A stretch of DNA of 64,000 bases from Pseudomonadota bacterium (GTDB lineage: Bacteria; Pseudomonadota; Gammaproteobacteria; Burkholderiales; Rhodocyclaceae), in NCBI GenBank assembly GCA_018262095.1, contig JAGTRW010000006.1:62001-126000 (forward strand). The letters run 5' to 3'. Each line of letters opens with the position of its first letter. Position 1 is the stretch's first letter. Below, one piece after another: positions 44,931 through 51,406 of this stretch. A model generated the notes under the pieces. It made no database searches and was not told the origin of the DNA. It saw only the letters and a program-made list of their open reading frames with translations. The translations under genes and the position numbers were made by a program.

Positions 44931-45191
44931 ATGGCCATAAAACCATCAGCAAAAACGACTTCGACACCAGCAGCAAAAGCTGCATCAAAAACAATTTCTA
45001 GCCCCAACACCGCCAAGCCATCGAAATCCGCAGCAGGTAGTGCTCTGTCTCAGGTCGCTCCCAAGAAAGTCACATCTCCAGTAGCCGCCTCGGCTGCATC
45101 TAAAACGCTGCGCGACGGCAGAACAAGCGCAGCGTCAAAATCTGCTGCTGGGTCTGCTCTCGCTCAAAAGCCTCCGGCCAAAAAACGTTGA
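44931..45191 (+). CDS. Small repeat protein with two SKSAAGSAL motifs (cassette 1)
   Basis: 86 residues, dominated by Ala, Ser and Lys. Two 25-residue copies (about 17-41 and 55-79) share AASKT near the start and SKSAAGSAL near the end; the second has SKTLRDGRTS. Similar SKTLRDGRTS/SAAGSAL repeats occur in many small bacterial proteins of unknown role. It is likely disordered and basic enough to bind nucleic acid. AAGGGA stands seven bases before the ATG. An attC-like site follows the stop at once, as in an integron cassette. Confidence 0.6.
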   Translation: MAIKPSAKTTSTPAAKAASKTISSPNTAKPSKSAAGSALSQVAPKKVTSPVAASAASKTLRDGRTSAASKSAAGSALAQKPPAKKR

Positions 45192-45195
45192 GCAA

Positions 45196-45267
45196 ACCTA
45201 ACACCCCGCTCCTGCCGAGCGTCAAAATGCCGCGCTTTTTGCCGTCGGCTGAGCTAGCACATTAGGG
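45196..45267 (+). other. attC-like site 1
   Basis: ACCTAAC at the left (RYYYAAC consensus) faces CATTAGG at the right, so CCTAA pairs with TTAGG. Inside, GCTCCTGCCGA pairs with TCGGCTGAGC apart from an extra base, which resembles the extrahelical bases of attC. The next ATG is eight bases beyond. Confidence 0.65.
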
Positions 45268-45275
45268 CGTACTAA

Positions 45276-46376
45276 ATGTCGCTGGTTAAGCACAAGCCAT
45301 TCGATGGTCTCGATGCAAGGTACAGAGGGAATCTCTCGACGTCCGCATGGTCGCTTTGCGTCGGTGCTGGAGTGTCGTTCGGGCTAGTTCCCTCTTGGCA
45401 GGAGCTCACGAGACGCGTCGTGAACAAGGCATTTGGAACAATATACGACGAGCCGGGATTCGAGGTCTTAGTTAAGTCAACCCGCTGGAGTTTGGACGCA
45501 CTGTTGCAAGGGGCGGCAAATAAGCTGGAGCTTTCGGGCAACCCTTCGGATGTGTTTGGTGATCTCCTTGAGGCCGGTCTATATTCCGATCTCCTTAGTC
45601 AGGCGCACTCCGAGGGGTTGGAAAAGTCCTTAAGTGATGCCCTAAACAATCCGCGTTGGTTGAGAAAAGACGAGATACTTCGCCTCACGGATTTCTTCGA
45701 AAAGACCCACGGTGGAAGCACGCTCGTAAATTTATCTCGTTCGCTGGCGGAGGCAAAAGAAGTGCGGAAAGGGCCGCAAGCGATCATCAACTTCAACGCC
45801 GATACGCTGCTCTTTGCATTGCTAGACTTGTTCCTCATTCGCGCGCATGCGGTCAAGATCGGCAAATGGGAGCACCCCTCCTTTTCCTTCGTTCGAACGC
45901 TCCGTGGTATTGACGGGTTGCCCTCTGATGCAACGCCAATATTCCACTGCCATGGTGCCGTCGCGCCTTCGCCAAGCGGCAGATTGAAAAAGGCGAAGCG
46001 CAGAGACTCCCGAGAGCACCTCGTTTTTACTGAAGCTGACTATCTGAACATCGCCGGAAACGTCGCCACATGGGCTCAATCTCTGTTTCTGTTCCACGCC
46101 CAAAGCTCTAAGCTCTTGATTGTCGGACACTCGCTATCTGATCCAAATATTCGCAAGTGGCTAGCCTGGAGCCTCAGTAGTTCCCTTGAGGAAATGGCAG
46201 CTGTAAGTTCCGCAAAAGAGTTTACTGCGCGCCACATATGGGTAGCCCGCCGCCCCAAGGAAGCTGCGCAGCGTCAGATTCAAGAAATCTCCCTGCTTCA
46301 CTTGGGTGTCCGCGTGTGCTGGGTTGATGACTGGGGGCAAATCGGCGGCGTGTTTGAAAACTTGCTGGCGCTGTAG
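45276..46376 (+). CDS. SIR2-family protein, probable NAD-degrading defence effector (cassette 2)
   Basis: 366 residues, a SIR2_2-type domain over most of the length. The NAD site shows CVGAGVSFG (residues 28-36), INFNAD (Asn172), the catalytic-type His in FHCHGA (His224 or His226), VFTEADYLN and IVGHSLSDPNIR, in the order found in bacterial SIR2-like NADases that work in anti-phage systems. No extra sensor domain is visible, so recognition may depend on a partner. More AT-rich than the chromosome and flanked by attC-like sites; the gene next downstream is an unknown protein. Confidence 0.88.
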   Translation: MSLVKHKPFDGLDARYRGNLSTSAWSLCVGAGVSFGLVPSWQELTRRVVNKAFGTIYDEPGFEVLVKSTRWSLDALLQGAANKLELSGNPSDVFGDLLEAGLYSDLLSQAHSEGLEKSLSDALNNPRWLRKDEILRLTDFFEKTHGGSTLVNLSRSLAEAKEVRKGPQAIINFNADTLLFALLDLFLIRAHAVKIGKWEHPSFSFVRTLRGIDGLPSDATPIFHCHGAVAPSPSGRLKKAKRRDSREHLVFTEADYLNIAGNVATWAQSLFLFHAQSSKLLIVGHSLSDPNIRKWLAWSLSSSLEEMAAVSSAKEFTARHIWVARRPKEAAQRQIQEISLLHLGVRVCWVDDWGQIGGVFENLLAL

Positions 46377-46380
46377 GTGC

Positions 46381-46449
46381 GCCCTACCCCATCATTCCAC
46401 CGGACCTGCGCGAAATGCCGCGCAGCCCGGTCGATTAACACATTGTCTG
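46381..46449 (+). other. attC-like site 2
   Basis: Begins GCCCTAC and contains CCACCGGACCTGCGCG facing CGCGCAGCCCGG, with right end CATTGTC in place of GTTRRRY. A 22-base stretch at 46387-46408 is identical to one in attC-like site 5. The cores are degenerate. Confidence 0.6.
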
Positions 46450-46467
46450 TCATGGAGTAAGTAACCA

Positions 46468-47058
46468 ATGGGCCTGCATGTACACTCCTTGAGCAACATC
46501 CCAAAGAGCGAAAATCGTGATTACCTGATTTATCTCTTGGAGTACGGCTGGCATGAGCCGCTTGCCGAAGCCCTTAATAGCAATTTCTTCAAAATGGCCG
46601 GAGCGGCTGCTCAAAATAGAGCAGTGGTGATAAAGGGTACTGAGCTAGCCCATTTTGAGAACGAAGTTTTTTCTTGGCATCAGATAAACAATGAGCGAGG
46701 CGAAAACATTCTTCCTGCCGTGCTCATTACGAATGCACATCCGTCCTACTTCATGGAAAACAACCACGGATACAGCCGGAAAAGTGGCCTGTACCGTGAA
46801 TCAATTGATGGCGGGCTGAAGCTCATCCTTATCCCGTTAAGAAAATTCTGTTCGAACACTTCCGAAGTTGTCTCGCTAATAGAAAAATTGTTCGCTGACA
46901 TTGAGGCCGGGAAGGATCTCTCGGAATTCAAAATTGCAAAAGAAGCACAGAAAGGTATTGGTTCCGCAATTGTCGACGCGCTAATTCTGGAACCCAATAT
47001 CTCGGGCCTAGGCTTTAGTTTCAAAAAGCTTGGTAGCTTCCTGAGCAAAGCCAGATAA
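46468..47058 (+). CDS. Unrecognised cassette protein next to SIR2 (cassette 3)
   Basis: 196 residues, no recognised domain. It is soluble, mixed alpha/beta, with an N-terminal MGLHVHSLSNIPKS, a central HFENEVFSWHQINN, and NAHPSYFMENNHG; the last third has a glycine-containing amphipathic stretch (AQKGIGSAIVDALIL) that could contact membrane. GGAG lies ten bases before the ATG. The segment is AT-rich and lies between attC-like sites 2 and 3. Neighbouring cassettes encode a SIR2 protein and a nuclease-like protein, so defence is possible, but nothing in the sequence proves it. Confidence 0.6.
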   Translation: MGLHVHSLSNIPKSENRDYLIYLLEYGWHEPLAEALNSNFFKMAGAAAQNRAVVIKGTELAHFENEVFSWHQINNERGENILPAVLITNAHPSYFMENNHGYSRKSGLYRESIDGGLKLILIPLRKFCSNTSEVVSLIEKLFADIEAGKDLSEFKIAKEAQKGIGSAIVDALILEPNISGLGFSFKKLGSFLSKAR

Positions 47059-47064
47059 CATGGC

Positions 47065-47133
47065 GCTCAACCTCGCTCCTCTGTCGTTGGACGCTGCGCG
47101 ATAAAGCCGCGCAGTCCGATTCACACGCTAGAC
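47065..47133 (+). other. attC-like site 3
   Basis: Left core GCTCAAC fits RYYYAAC; right core GCTAGAC differs from GTTRRRY by one base. GGACGCTGCGCG and CGCGCAGTCC pair around ATAAAGC with a bulge, and the next ATG is 12 bases beyond the site. Confidence 0.7.
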
Positions 47134-47144
47134 CTGTCCTGCAT

Positions 47145-47702
47145 ATGTCCATCGCCAATTTCGAAGCTGCCTGCCTTCGGGGCGTCAAGCGCGCCTTTAA
47201 GACACATCATCAGTTCACCGGAGGCCTTTCGCTTCAGTACGCACCCGAAGCATTCATTCAGGGGCAAATTGCGTTGGCCCTTTCACCGCTCGCTTACGTA
47301 ACGCTTGAGAGTCACGTGTACGACACGCTCTGGGATGCAGGGGCGGAACTTCGAGGTAAAGTTCCTCGCAACGGTAGTGGGCGTCTCGATATTGTTACGT
47401 GGTGGAAGCAAGGTACGCCGCGATTTCTCATCGAAGTAAAGAAGCTTCGTCACAAAGAGGCCATTACGGCGGATGCAAAGCGCCTCCGGCAATTGCTTGG
47501 TCGCGGAGGATCAACAAGAGAGGGAATTGTCGTTGCATATGTGAGCGCGAAGAAACCCAGGACCATCGACGACCGTCTTCTTTATGCTGCGGAGAGTAGT
47601 GGGGCTCTGCTGTCTCAACGCACCGGGAAAATTCCGTTCGTCGAATTCCACTCCGGTTCTACTTGGCACTATGAAGCTGCCTGCTTTCGTGTCCGGCCCT
47701 AA
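47145..47702 (+). CDS. PD-(D/E)XK nuclease-like protein (cassette 4)
   Basis: 185 residues. RLDIV with Asp82 and FLIEVKK with Glu97-Val-Lys99 form the D...ExK core of the PD-(D/E)XK fold, followed by an alpha helix with KRLRQLLG and a strand (GIVVAYVS), as in small restriction-endonuclease-like proteins. It could be a Vsr-, restriction- or recombination-type nuclease, or a structural member. Cassette boundaries are attC-like sites 3 and 4. No methylase is next to it. Confidence 0.75.
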   Translation: MSIANFEAACLRGVKRAFKTHHQFTGGLSLQYAPEAFIQGQIALALSPLAYVTLESHVYDTLWDAGAELRGKVPRNGSGRLDIVTWWKQGTPRFLIEVKKLRHKEAITADAKRLRQLLGRGGSTREGIVVAYVSAKKPRTIDDRLLYAAESSGALLSQRTGKIPFVEFHSGSTWHYEAACFRVRP

Positions 47703-47820
47703 CCCGGCAAAAAGCAAAAAGGGTCTAGGCTCGAATTTTCGGTTCCTGTGTGCGAGGCCGCTTGAGAAAATGTGAGCCTCGCCCTTTTTCACTCTTGGTT
47801 TTTCTACACCCTCGTTAAGC
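47697..47820 (+). other. attC-like site 4 (long form)
   Basis: Left CCCTAAC and right GTTAAGC (a perfect GTTRRRY) are 124 bases apart. Inside, AAAAAGGG plus GGCTC faces GAGCC plus CCCTTTTT, giving a long stem, as in the larger attC sites. The next gene's ATG is five bases after the right core. Confidence 0.7.
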
Positions 47821-47824
47821 ATTT

Positions 47825-48277
47825 ATGCCAAGTATCCGGCCAGCCTCCGTCAAAGACGCACTTCGCATAACCGAGCTGCTGCATCAACTTGGTTACGAAG
47901 TGACTTCGGCGCTTGTCGAGGCAAAAATCACCGCGTTGTCTGAAAATCCAATGGATCAGGTGTTGGTAGCCGAAAGTGAGACAGAAATCGTTGGCGTCAC
48001 CAGCCTTCACGTCCTGGAGCTTTTTCACGTTAATGGACGGCTAGGGAGAATTACCTCTCTTGTCGTCGACGCAAAGTATCGTCACCTCGGAATTGGTAGG
48101 CTCTTGGTGCAAGCAGCCGATCAATACTTCATTGAGCGCGGGTGTGTGCGTGCTGAGGTAACAAGCGGTGATCGTCGGCCAGGGGCTCACGCATTCTATC
48201 AAGCGCTTGGTTTTGCTTCGGACGAAAGGCGTTTCATCAAACCCTACGATCTAGCCTTATTCGTTGGGCGCCAGTGA
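47825..48277 (+). CDS. GNAT N-acetyltransferase (cassette 5)
   Basis: 150 residues, one GNAT domain. LVVDAKYRHLGIGRLLVQAA includes the acetyl-CoA binding R/Q-x-x-G-x-G/A pattern (HLGIGRL), and AFYQALGF the C-terminal catalytic strand-helix. It lacks an antitoxin partner, so it is more likely an acyltransferase on a small molecule than a TacT toxin. The leader between attC-like site 4 and the ATG is only five bases long, typical of integron cassettes read from an outside promoter. Confidence 0.85.
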   Translation: MPSIRPASVKDALRITELLHQLGYEVTSALVEAKITALSENPMDQVLVAESETEIVGVTSLHVLELFHVNGRLGRITSLVVDAKYRHLGIGRLLVQAADQYFIERGCVRAEVTSGDRRPGAHAFYQALGFASDERRFIKPYDLALFVGRQ

Positions 48278-48337
48278 ACCGGGGGGGGCGCTAGAATACC
48301 AAGAGCCTGAAACGAAATCATCGAAAGGAACGATCCA

Positions 48338-48685
48338 ATGAAATACAAGGGTAGCTGCCATTGTGGGCAGGTCGCGTTCGAAGCCGAAGGAAATCTCGAG
48401 AAAGTCATCGAGTGCAATTGCTCAATTTGTAGCAAGCGCGGTTCGCTTCACTGGTTTGTTTCCCCCGAGAATTTCCGTTTGCTCACCCCTGAGGACGGCA
48501 TGGGAACATACACATTTAACAAGCACACCATTAAGCATCGCTACTGCCCCAAGTGCGGGTGTGCGCCATATAGTGAAGGTATAGCGCCTTCTGGTAACTA
48601 CATGGTTGCAATCAACGCCCGCTGTTTGGATGGTGTCGACTTGTCGCCCGTCGAGGTGGGGCATTTTGATGGGCGCAGCCTTTGA
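48338..48685 (+). CDS. GFA-family zinc-binding protein (cassette 5 or 6)
   Basis: 115 residues. CHCGQV, CNCSICSKRG and CPKCGCAPY give the zinc-cysteine set of the glutathione-dependent formaldehyde-activating (GFA) family. Most members have no proven enzymatic role. The ATG follows AGGAACG. There is no complete attC between the GNAT gene and this one, only a weak GCTAGAA core at 48290-48296, so they may form one fused cassette. Confidence 0.88.
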   Translation: MKYKGSCHCGQVAFEAEGNLEKVIECNCSICSKRGSLHWFVSPENFRLLTPEDGMGTYTFNKHTIKHRYCPKCGCAPYSEGIAPSGNYMVAINARCLDGVDLSPVEVGHFDGRSL

Positions 48686-48688
48686 GCA

Positions 48689-48759
48689 CCCGACCACCCC
48701 ATCATTCCACCGGACCTGAGCGAAAAGCCGCGCATCCTCGGCGATTTCAGACGTCGTGC
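48689..48759 (+). other. attC-like site 5
   Basis: Contains the 22-base stretch (48697-48718) shared with site 2, then GAGCGAAAAGCCGCGC, and ends at GTCGTGC in place of GTTRRRY. Both cores have decayed, but the alignment with site 2 is direct. Confidence 0.6.
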
Positions 48760-48762
48760 GCC

Positions 48763-49011
48763 TCAGTAATGAAACCGCAGCTGAGCAATCACCAAGTCGT
48801 CGTCTTCGACGCGGTACACCATCCGGTGCTCATCCGTTATGCGGCGCGACCAGAAACCCGATAAGGCGTGCTTGAGCGCTTCCGGCTTGCCGACGCCGGA
48901 GAAAGGTTCGCGCTGGGTCTCCCGAATCAGCTTGTTGATCCGTTCGACCATCCGTTTATCTTGCCAGTAGAGATAGTCTTCCCATGCCTCATCAGCGAAA
49001 ATCAGCTTCAC
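48763..49011 (-). CDS. yoeB: YoeB-type mRNA interferase toxin
   Basis: 82 residues, the canonical YoeB length. WEDYLYWQ, INKLIRET, GKPEALKH, WSRRITDEHRMVY and the final QLRFHY are all conserved; the terminal His-Tyr and the Arg/Glu/His set form the RNase site. It cuts mRNA on the ribosome when YefM is degraded. It overlaps yefM by four bases. The orientation is opposite to the array, as is common for toxin-antitoxin cassettes with their own promoter. Confidence 0.95.
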   Translation of the reverse strand: MKLIFADEAWEDYLYWQDKRMVERINKLIRETQREPFSGVGKPEALKHALSGFWSRRITDEHRMVYRVEDDDLVIAQLRFHY

Positions 49012-49259
49012 TCTGCCAGCTTCCGCTCGACGCCTTTCCCTGCGTTCAGTTGAGCGGCCGCCGAGAGAAGGCGCTTGGCGTTGGCGGGCGTGCGCAAGAG
49101 ATAGGCGGTTTCCTCAAGGGCTTTGTAGTCTTCGAGCGAGAGCATCACCACGGCTTGCTCGCCGTTGCGGGTGATAATCAAGGCTTCGTGATCGTTGCAA
49201 ACTCGATCCATCGTGCTGGCGAGATTTGCGCGGACGGTGGTGTAGGTCATGGCATCCAC
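49008..49259 (-). CDS. yefM: YefM-type antitoxin
   Basis: 83 residues. TYTTVRANLASTMDRV and LEETAYLLRTPANAKRLL match the YefM DNA-binding and toxin-binding segments. GTG at 49259 has GGAG seven bases upstream; ATG at 49250 is an alternative. It neutralises YoeB and represses the operon through the palindromic pair at 49274-49295. Confidence 0.95.
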   Translation of the reverse strand: MDAMTYTTVRANLASTMDRVCNDHEALIITRNGEQAVVMLSLEDYKALEETAYLLRTPANAKRLLSAAAQLNAGKGVERKLAE

Positions 49260-49273
49260 GATTGTTCTCCGAA

Positions 49274-49295
49274 TATGTACGTGTTACTGTACATA
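49274..49295 (-). promoter_or_regulatory. YefM operator
   Basis: TATGTAC and GTACATA form a perfect inverted repeat around GTGTTACT. The hexamers TGTACG (49276) and TGTACA (49288) are 12 bp apart, the spacing and core known for YefM-YoeB operators, and they lie 15 bases upstream of yefM. Confidence 0.75.
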
Positions 49296-49335
49296 ACCGG
49301 CCGTCGCTTGTCCAGCAAATACGTCCGGACACGAT

Positions 49336-49398
49336 GCCCAACCCATCATTTGAGCGGTCGCCAAAAATCCGCACAGTCGCGTAAATTCAGCGTCAGCC
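49336..49398 (+). other. attC-like site 6
   Basis: Starts with a perfect GCCCAAC core followed by CCATCATT as in sites 2 and 5; the right end is GTCAGCC, two mismatches from GTTRRRY. It closes the YefM-YoeB cassette; the next ATG is 26 bases on. Confidence 0.6.
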
Positions 49399-49423
49399 GC
49401 TGCCCCATCAGGAAAGGAATCTC

Positions 49424-50104
49424 ATGACAGTCACCATCGCCTTTGATGTCTACGGCACCCTGATCGACACCCACGGAATCGTCGTCGCCCTGAGCGAACG
49501 TTTGGGCGACAGGGCCAGCGAGTTCTCCCGCAGGTGGCGTGAAAAGCAGCTCGAATACTCATTCCGTCGCGGCTTGATGCAGAACTACGTCGATTTCTCC
49601 GTGTGCACCCGCCAGGCGCTCGATTACACGAACTCGTCTTTCGAATCGCCGCTCGGCTCGCAGGACCTCGAAGGTCTGATGACGGCGTACCGGAAACTGC
49701 CCGCCTTCGCTGACGTCGAGGATGGCCTGGCAGCGGCCCGGAAGGCGGGTCATCGCCTGTTCGCGTTCTCCAACGGCCGCGCCGATTCGGTTGAAGCCTT
49801 GCTCACGAACGCCGGCATCCTGAGCTATTTCGACGGCGTCGTGAGCGTCGATGAAATGAAATCCTTCAAGCCCAACCCCGGCGTCTATGGCCACTTCCTG
49901 CGCAAAGCGCAGGCCACGGGAAGCGACGCCTGGCTGGTATCGAGCAACCCCTTCGATGTCATCGGCGCGATCTCGGCGGGGATGCGCGCGGCCTGGGTCA
50001 AACGTTCTGCCGACGCGTTGTTTGACCCTTGGGGAATCGAACCGACCTTGGTCGTTCGCAGCGTGGCCGAGTTGGCCGGGCGGATCGGCCAGCTGCGCGC
50101 GTAA
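49424..50104 (+). CDS. Haloacid dehalogenase, type II
   Basis: 226 residues. AFDVYGTLID (nucleophile Asp), SNGRADSV, KSFKPNPGVYGHF (Lys) and SSNPFDVIGAISAG are the four HAD motifs in the L-2-haloacid dehalogenase arrangement. It would hydrolyse short 2-halo acids or act on a related substrate. Its base composition is nearer to that of the chromosome than the SIR2-GFA cassettes. AAAGGA is nine bases before the ATG. Confidence 0.9.
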   Translation: MTVTIAFDVYGTLIDTHGIVVALSERLGDRASEFSRRWREKQLEYSFRRGLMQNYVDFSVCTRQALDYTNSSFESPLGSQDLEGLMTAYRKLPAFADVEDGLAAARKAGHRLFAFSNGRADSVEALLTNAGILSYFDGVVSVDEMKSFKPNPGVYGHFLRKAQATGSDAWLVSSNPFDVIGAISAGMRAAWVKRSADALFDPWGIEPTLVVRSVAELAGRIGQLRA

Positions 50105-50196
50105 CCCTGCTTGCCAAGCGGTGCGCCCTTAATTAAGACACTGGACACCTTTTTGCACCTGTAGACGAAACTACTTCCGGGGAGTATGGTCGGCCC

Positions 50197-50395
50197 ATGT
50201 TAACCGTCATCGAAGCGTCGCTGTTTTAGAAGCTGTGGCCACATTACTGGACCGAAGATGAGCGGGGTGCGAGTGATCTACTTCACTCGTACCGCCGAAG
50301 GTGAAGTTGTCTTGCTGACTCTTTATGCCAAGTCAAAAACAGACAACCTCACGGGTTCAAAACTGCAGGAGATACGTCATGCCCTCGAAGAATAA
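50197..50395 (+). pseudogene. Broken HigB/RelE-type toxin
   Basis: The start MLTVIEASLF is followed by an in-frame TAG, then KLWPHYWTEDERG in the same frame; after a deletion and frameshift, VRVIYFTRTAEGEVV continues in another frame to EIRHALEE and TAA at 50393-50395. These pieces are the two ends of a HigB-2-type toxin of about 110 residues, with about 40-50 central codons missing. The end overlaps the intact antitoxin gene as in a normal operon. Confidence 0.8.
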
Positions 50396-50693
50396 ACCAC
50401 TGACCAAAACGGAACTTGCCGCCTATGAGTCCAAACGCGACCTTGCTGCCGAACTGCTTCAATCGGTGCGCGAAATGCAGGCAGGTAAAGTTCACGTTGT
50501 TTCATCACCGGTCATAGAAGCCCGCAAAAATACCGGCCTCTCGCAAACGCAATTTGCGGCACTCCTTGGCGTGTCCGCACGCACGCTGCAAGGCTGGGAG
50601 CAAGGCCGCAAACAGCCGAGTGGTGCAGCCCGGACCTTGCTTGCAATTGCCAGCACCAACCCAAAGGCATTGCTGGCCGTCGTATCCAAATAG
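50379..50693 (+). CDS. HTH antitoxin left without its toxin
   Basis: 104 residues. A basic N-terminus (PSKNKPLTKTEL), a helical linker and a C-terminal XRE-type HTH (IEARKNTGLSQTQFAALLGVS split by a turn, then RTLQGWEQGRKQPSGAA) identify it as the HigA-2/NadS type of antitoxin. The reading frame is intact, while the toxin before it is destroyed, so it may persist as an autoregulator or anti-addiction gene. ATG at 50379 overlaps the toxin end by 17 bases. Confidence 0.85.
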   Translation: MPSKNKPLTKTELAAYESKRDLAAELLQSVREMQAGKVHVVSSPVIEARKNTGLSQTQFAALLGVSARTLQGWEQGRKQPSGAARTLLAIASTNPKALLAVVSK

Positions 50694-50706
50694 TCGCCTC
50701 GTGATG

Positions 50707-50745
50707 CAGGCGACCAATTCATCAATCCACCGGACGCCGCGCGAC
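50707..50745 (+). other. attC remnant
   Basis: CGACCAATTCATCAATCCAC then CGGACGCCGCGCG resembles the left half of sites 2 and 5 but lacks the right arm and core. It may be the scar of a lost cassette boundary. Confidence 0.4.
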
Positions 50746-50756
50746 AGGTGAAACAG

Positions 50757-51080
50757 ATGCCGAAGATTGACGCCGACGAACTTGAAATTCTTACCGCCTT
50801 TGAGCAAGGCCAGCTCAAGTCGGTTGCCAGTAAAGCTGAGCTCGCAAAGTTCAAGGCGGCGGCTCGCGCTACGGCGATCAAGGATCGCCGGGTCAACATC
50901 CGCCTCTCTTCCGGCGATCTTAACGACATTCAAGTCAAGGCGCTTGAAGAAGGTGTGCCATACCAAACGCTCATCGCCAGCGTTCTTCACAAATACGTGA
51001 CGGGTCGTTTGGCAGAACCGCGGGTTGCCAAGCCAACTCGTGGTCCAGCAACAAAGCGCCGCACACCTTCAGGTAGCTAA
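50757..51080 (+). CDS. CopG/BrnA-type orphan antitoxin
   Basis: 107 residues. The N-terminal half is helical (DELEILTAFEQGQLKSV); the C-terminal part has the ribbon-helix-helix KDRRVNIRLSSGDLNDIQVK and the well-known EEGVPYQTLIASVLHKYV. This family normally pairs with a BrnT- or RelE-like toxin encoded just upstream; here no toxin is seen, so it is an orphan. ATG at 50757 follows AGGTGAAAC; a GTG at 50748 is the alternative. Confidence 0.85.
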   Translation: MPKIDADELEILTAFEQGQLKSVASKAELAKFKAAARATAIKDRRVNIRLSSGDLNDIQVKALEEGVPYQTLIASVLHKYVTGRLAEPRVAKPTRGPATKRRTPSGS

Positions 51081-51144
51081 GGCGGCGCTGGTTTATTCCG
51101 CTCGCTCTGAGTACTGTTTCTTGAGCGCTGCGACTCGTGAGCCG

Positions 51145-51280
51145 TGAGCTTGTCGAACGGTCGAACGGCTGATATTACATGTCGGTACCTTGCAAGGGGC
51201 TTCGACAGCCCGAACGGGGCCAAGCTCAGCCCGAACGGGGCCAAGCTCAGCCCGAACGGGGACAGGCTCAGCCCGAACGG
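51145..51280. repeat. 21-bp tandem repeat and dispersed GTTCGACAAGCTCAGG-type repeat
   Basis: Three and a half copies of a 21-base unit lie at 51208-51280, each starting GCCCGAACGGGGCCAAGC (the third reads GGGGACAGGC). The block begins at 51145-51168 with a 24-base stretch that is exactly repeated, inverted, at 32087-32110. No gene covers it. Confidence 0.75.
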
Positions 51281-51328
51281 AGCGAATTGATCCGCGCTTT
51301 CCTAAGCGCACGTTCCGATGCCGGCGCT

Positions 51329-51397
51329 TCAGGCGGCGAGCTTACCTCCGCGCAGTTGAACGGCTTGACGATCCAGCCGTTGATTCCGGCCGATTCA
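51329..51397 (-). pseudogene. Fragment of a cheY-like gene
   Basis: Read on the minus strand, AGINGWIVKPFN matches AGIKGWIVKPFN of the intact CheY at 52.5-52.9 kb, and the end (KLAA, stop) matches too, but a short deletion between them shifts the frame. Only the last 20 or so codons survive. It directly follows the pstS-like gene on the same strand, as if a copy of cheY once closed this operon or the region was duplicated. Confidence 0.7.
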
Positions 51398-51406
51398 GAA
51401 AAAAGA

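Noticed and set aside
48263-48269. GTTGGGC inside the end of the GNAT gene as an attC core
   Set aside because: It fits GTTRRRY, but there is no paired left core or stem upstream and it lies within coding sequence.
51208-51270. Tandem 21-bp units as a CRISPR array
   Set aside because: The copies are head to tail with no spacers and no cas genes lie nearby.
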